The notes under the pieces: model-generated
The model's database searches: none
The model's input: only the letters and a program-made list of their open reading frames with translations
What the model was told of the DNA's origin: nothing
Position numbers and translations under genes: made by a program
In this document: one piece after another, positions 60,413-64,000 of the stretch
Position numbering within the stretch: the first letter of the stretch is position 1
Layout: each line of letters opens with the position of its first letter
Assembly (NCBI GenBank): GCA_009760855.2
Contig: WPIO01000045.1
Location: forward strand, 573,501-637,500
Length of the DNA: 64,000 bases
Origin: Cristatella mucedo
Lineage: Eukaryota; Bryozoa; Phylactolaemata; Cristatellidae
Direction: 5' to 3'

Positions 60413-60555
60413 CTGAATCGTCACCTGTTCCAGGCCACTTTCATATCCGCCGCTGCGTTCTATTTGGCAACGAATCCATTTGAAATCGTGTATATTCCCT
60501 GTAGGTTTGAGCTTTGTTATAGAGCCATGCATTTTTTCAAATTCGCTTTCTCCAC
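60413..60555 (-). CDS. Candidate host exon, minus strand
   Basis: Minus strand: possible acceptor GCAATTAG, then about 47 codons including GGESEFEKMHGSITKLKPTG, NIHDFKWIRCQIERSGGYES and GLEQVTIQ, and a good donor ATTCAG|GTAGGC. The strand pattern is compatible with an Ig- or FN3-type module, but the family is not recognised. Confidence 0.3.
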
Positions 60556-60815
60556 CTAATTGCTTTCGCGAACTTTGTTTGATAGTTAGGACTATTCGTC
60601 CCATCCCCTGCCCACCATAAAACTCTAAAGAACACATGCAGGAAATTTACGCTTATCATGAAACCATAAATTAGCCTGAAATAACCATAAGCTATAAACC
60701 TGACTATCTGCTTATCAAAGACATAAAGCGCGAAAGCTGTCAAAGCCCTGCTAAACCGCAAATCTCACACCGTAAAAGTGATTCATCGCCTATATGCATA
60801 GCCCTCAATCTAAAC

Positions 60816-61002
60816 CAGCGGTTCTCAGCCTGTGAGTCGCGACTCCTTTGAAGGTCGAACAAACCTTTCACAGGGGTCACCTAAGACCATCGGAAAACAT
60901 GCATTTCCACATTTTTCACATAATGATTTTATGTTTAGGAGTCGCCAAAACATCTGGAACTGTATTAAAGAGTCGCGGCATTAGGAAGGTTGGGAACCAC
61001 TG
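60816..61002. mobile_element. hAT-Charlie/SPIN-like MITE, 187 bp
   Basis: The ends CAGCGGTTCTCAGCCT and (inverted) CAGTGGTTCCCAACCT form 16-bp terminal repeats with three mismatches. The interior reads GTGAGTCGCGACTCCTTTGA, CACAGGGGTCACCTAAGACC, CATCGGAAAACA and GGAACTGTATTAAAGAGTCG, CGGCATTAGGAAGG. These phrases are those I know from mammalian hAT-Charlie/URR1- and SPIN-type elements. The right flank CTCTAGAA fits the hAT-Charlie target consensus nTCTAGAn; the left flank ATCTAAAC is close. It is non-autonomous with no transposase. Confidence 0.85.
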
Positions 61003-61194
61003 CTCTAGAACTTCACCGTGGCCACCTCGTAACGATAGGACGCTTTGCGGATGGACAGGGCGCGTTTATTGGCAGCCATGCTATGTTTACACTCGGCACC
61101 GCAGATCGAGCGTGGCCTATGCTGATTGTTCACGTCGTTGTGGCTCCGAAGTATCCGTTCTGCCTTATCACGTTTCGTATATGGAAATATACCC

Positions 61195-62300
61195 CTAGAT
61201 CCGCTATTGTAAGTCTGCAAGGCGAGAACTCATTTGATCAGCGGCCGCAGCAAATTCCGACAATTTAAATGACAAATACGGTCGAGTATCGTCAGCATTA
61301 ACTTGATGTCCGAGTGTATGTGGCCCAATCACTTCTCTCAAAAGTTTGGTATGAATGGCGAACTGCAAAAGACCGAGGATGGAAAATTGAGGGACTCTAC
61401 GAGTGATTGGTCCGGTGGATGAGATCTGAGCACCACAAGACACTGATTGAACACGATCGGATAAGTACGAATTGAACCACTTTAGAGCCTCGTCTGCCAG
61501 ATGCATTGTTGAACTAAATCATTCAAGAAAGATGCCATTATCAATAGTGTCTAAAGCGGCTGATAGATCCAGCAGAGCTAAGGCAGTGACATTTCCGTCA
61601 TAGATTCTGTATAGAAAAAATACACGGAGGAGAGTAGTTTTAGTGGACTTGTGTCGCTTGAATACCTATTGAATTTGCTCAGCCAATTCATATCTGTCAG
61701 TTCGTTGTATGGGCTGCTTATTCTTTTCAAGAGTTTTTGACAAAAAGGGAATCGGGAAAGCTGACGGGTTGATCGTTTGCTAGGATCTGTGAATATAATC
61801 CGCATTTTTAAGTATCTGTTTAGCGATGGCCGACTTGAAGGACTTGGTGCAACCCCATTACCTAGAGAAGCATTAAAAACCTCAGTTACCGCTGAACTAA
61901 GCTTGTCGTCTTGTGTAAACCACAGAAGAGATGGTATGCGGTCTTCATTGGAACGAGCTCTTTTTACTGGACTTGATTATGGCAGCCGCGTCGCACGCTA
62001 GCAGAACCCTCAAAAGATCTTTCATAGAAGGTGACAAGTTGCGACTTAGCAATTGCTTTAGTCAGAAGGGGCTTTTTGGAAGCACGAATGTGTGCACTTT
62101 TTCAATGAAGAAGGCTGAAAACTTGTCGGCCGATCTGTTAATGTCTCTGGCGAGTGGATTCCCTCAGGGGCGGTAATCAAATTTGCTACCGCCTTATGAA
62201 TCTGTATTAGTTCCAACTGGCAGGACAGGTATGTTTGAGGGAAGAAAGAAGCCCTGGCTTTTCAAAGCTTTAGATGTAGACTCGAACGAGGTCTTTCAAA
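61195..62300 (-). mobile_element. LINE reverse transcriptase fragment (probably family B)
   Basis: Minus strand: a 100-codon frame ending 61204 encodes LADEALKWFNSYLSDRVQSV, RRVPQFSILGLLQFAIHTKL and a YADD-type box (HQVNADDTRPYLSF). Frames at 61805-61578 and sequence to about 62300 match the upstream RT start and the linker. It differs from LINE-A in the fingers region (SCGAQISSTGPITR) and may be the RT part of family B. Degenerate. Confidence 0.7.
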
Positions 62301-62479
62301 TTGGCTAGATTCTCATCAGACCCGGGCTTCCTGAAGCGGCATTCTAGCATTCACTTAATGCGATGCATCATTTGAAGTTGTTTTGGCTAATTTAAAAAGA
62401 AATTTCCACGACACTGTGCACGGACAGAATGCACGCGAGTGAGCTAGTCAAAGACACACCTAGGCTGCATGTTCACTGA

Positions 62480-62775
62480 ATCAGTGAGAGTATCCAGGCT
62501 GCCGGCCGAGTCTGGGTGCTGGCCGGTGCGACAAGCCGCGGGTCATGTAGCCGCACGATTCGCGAACAACAACAGCCACTCGGCCACTCACCACGTCAGA
62601 CCTCGTGGACTGAAGTAATGAAACCCTGGTTGAGGTGGATTCAGATACACGGTCACCAGAGCAGGGCCTAGGTTTACGCCTCGGCCAGCAGAAATGCATC
62701 CAGCTTCTCCCGTGCAACCTGATCGCGGACAAGGGGCCCCTTCAGTTTCAGTTTTATGGACATTTAACGGAAAGA
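62480..62775. repeat. Possible dispersed repeat shared with the left edge
   Basis: GAAATGCATCCAGCTTCTCC and GTTTAAGAGGTTGCTCC here resemble GAAATGCATCGAAAGCTTCT and ATTTAAGAGGTTGTCC at 316-425, in the same order and with similar spacing. This suggests a second, diverged copy of the foldback element's interior. Confidence 0.35.
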
Positions 62776-63309
62776 GTTTAAGAGGTTGCTCCTAGCCGGC
62801 TCTGGCGATGTAGCGCCGACGAACAAAGTTGAGAGGGAGCTCGCCTAGTAACGGCCGACGGTCGGCTTTGCACCCGGCAGAGTTGTGGGCGCTCAATAAG
62901 TGTGAGCAAGGTTCGCGCGTGGGCTGCGAGCGGAGGGCTGCCGCCCATTGCGAAGGACATTCTATTCAATAGATATGAAGAACGCCGATTACTCGAATCA
63001 ATGGCCGAACAAAAGCGAGCCAACAATAGAACGGCTTTGCTTATCGGCAGATGAGCGCGCCGCCCCCCCCCCCGCAGCCGCCGCCACAGCCCCCGCCGTC
63101 GCAGCCACTGCTGCGGATGTAGCGGGCCCGACGCTCGAGCGATGCGGTCAGGGACGAAGTTCAACTCGTTCAGACAGGCGATGGGCGGCTAGCGTTTGCT
63201 TGCATTGAATTATTTATCCAACCGACGGAACTTTTACTTTTTCAACGATGCTAAATAAATAATAAATAATAACAATTCATTTGCAGAGCGAAAAACGCGA
63301 ATTGTCAGC
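62776..63309. other. GC-rich patch, no firm gene
   Basis: GC-rich with a run of 11 cytosines and CCGCCGCC words. Short open frames include a proline-rich one (MSAPPPPPQPPPQPPPSQPL) starting near 63051, but nothing anchors it as a gene. Confidence 0.3.
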
Positions 63310-63535
63310 AGGTACGAGCACACAAAGGACGAATCACCTGGACCCACTAAATGCTGTCATATATAGACGTGTTTTTAGCATCTTTTAAACGTCGACAAGT
63401 CTAGGGACGTCGTGACGTGATGCCAGTCCGAAGTGAGTTCCAGGCATTGGGAGCACATGAAGTAAAAGAGCGGTCTTCAAAGGATTTTGGGTTCTTACGA
63501 GGTGTAGCTAAACGGTTGGATTCAGGAAGTGGTGT
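63310..63535 (-). mobile_element. LINE-A 3' fragment
   Basis: GGACGAATCACCTGGACCCA, CTAAATGCTGTCATATATAG, GGAGCACATGAAGTAAAAGA and GGTCTTCAAAGGATTTTGGG: the C-terminal end and start of the 3' UTR in reverse, without tail. Confidence 0.75.
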
Positions 63536-64000
63536 ATTGGATGCCGTAAAAATATCAATATATTGTATTTCCAGATGAACAAAATATATACTATTGTAAT
63601 GCTTATGGGGCAGTTTAGTTACAAATTGTTAAGCTTTAACAGCACTTACAGAGTTCTGAGTCTGACCGAATCGTGTGAATCGCAGACTGCGTTAGTCCGA
63701 ACCGCGTGTTTTGGAGACACAATTTTTTAACTTTTGCTTCCATAACAATGACAATATATTGCATCATTAGCCATTAACACGCCAGGGCATTATATTGTTC
63801 ACTTTGATAACATACATACTTTTATTTTTAGCCTTGAGAATGGAAAAAACAATAACAATATTATTGCTTCGAGGTTTGGGATTAGCGACCCAGCGGTCAC
63901 GATTAGTGCGGCCATTAGCGGTCCTACTGAAAAACGCCCGATGGGGTAATGTGCAACGCAGCTCCGAGCAAAGATGAAAAAACCGTTACTGGCGTGCGAT
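63536..64000. other. No recognisable feature
   Basis: The last ~460 bases show no gene or repeat that I can identify. Confidence 0.35.

Overview
The window looks like a repeat-rich invertebrate animal genome. Evidence: host exons flanked by GT-AG introns, large introns filled with non-LTR retrotransposons whose proteins resemble the L2/CR1 group, tRNA-derived SINEs, many di- and trinucleotide microsatellites, CpG-dense islands, and extracellular modules (fucolectin-like, Cys-rich, beta-sandwich) of the kind common in lophotrochozoans. No bacterial-style operon, tRNA gene or rRNA gene was seen. The phylum is not proven; lophotrochozoan is an inference.

Host genes. (1) On the minus strand, three exons at 52976-52922, 52663-52524 and 51557-51441 join cleanly into a complete 103-residue PLAC8/cornifelin-family protein, with a CpG-dense upstream region. 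This is the best-supported gene. (2) On the plus strand, exons at 3613-3825, 11074-11226, 19299-19637, 25281-25439 and 30002-30345 all use phase-1 boundaries. They encode, in order, the second half of a fucolectin-type (FTP, F5/8C-like) lectin domain, an eight-cysteine module, a beta-sandwich (FN3-like) domain, a Ser/Thr/Pro-rich stalk, and a transmembrane helix with a cytoplasmic tail. I read them as one type I membrane receptor-like gene of at least 27 kb whose 5' end lies left of the window. (3) Weaker candidates: a plus-strand terminal exon at 41965-42215, minus-strand exons at 48357-47990 and about 60555-60413, and an interrupted 291-codon frame at 44847-45719.

Repeats dominate. LINE family A has endonuclease, RT and a 3' stem-loop followed by (ATT)n, with copies on both strands; the fullest is 33070-36335 and the best-kept RT is 27657-29395. 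LINE family B has a 3' end next to an (ACATT)-like tail. SINE S2 is tRNA-derived and carries a LINE-A-like 3' tail, so it is probably mobilised by LINE A. SINE S1 is tRNA-derived with a different tail. About ten tail-only pieces of LINE A (50-100 bp) are scattered about. Several insertions are nested and keep recognisable target-site duplications. Other elements: a foldback DNA transposon at the left edge, a hAT-Charlie/SPIN-like MITE at 60816-61002, and one possible LTR remnant.

Satellites and simple repeats include a degenerate (CCCTAAA)n block with higher-order structure (26515-26845), a 13-bp GGGGCTCCCCAAA minisatellite (46858-47280), a 21-bp minisatellite (43216-43320), an AT tract inside a 25-bp inverted repeat (18593-18769), and long (AT)n, (GA)n, (CT)n and (CA)n tracts. 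The GC-rich, CpG-dense zones at about 51.2-53.6 kb and 55.4-57.7 kb contrast sharply with the AT-leaning remainder.
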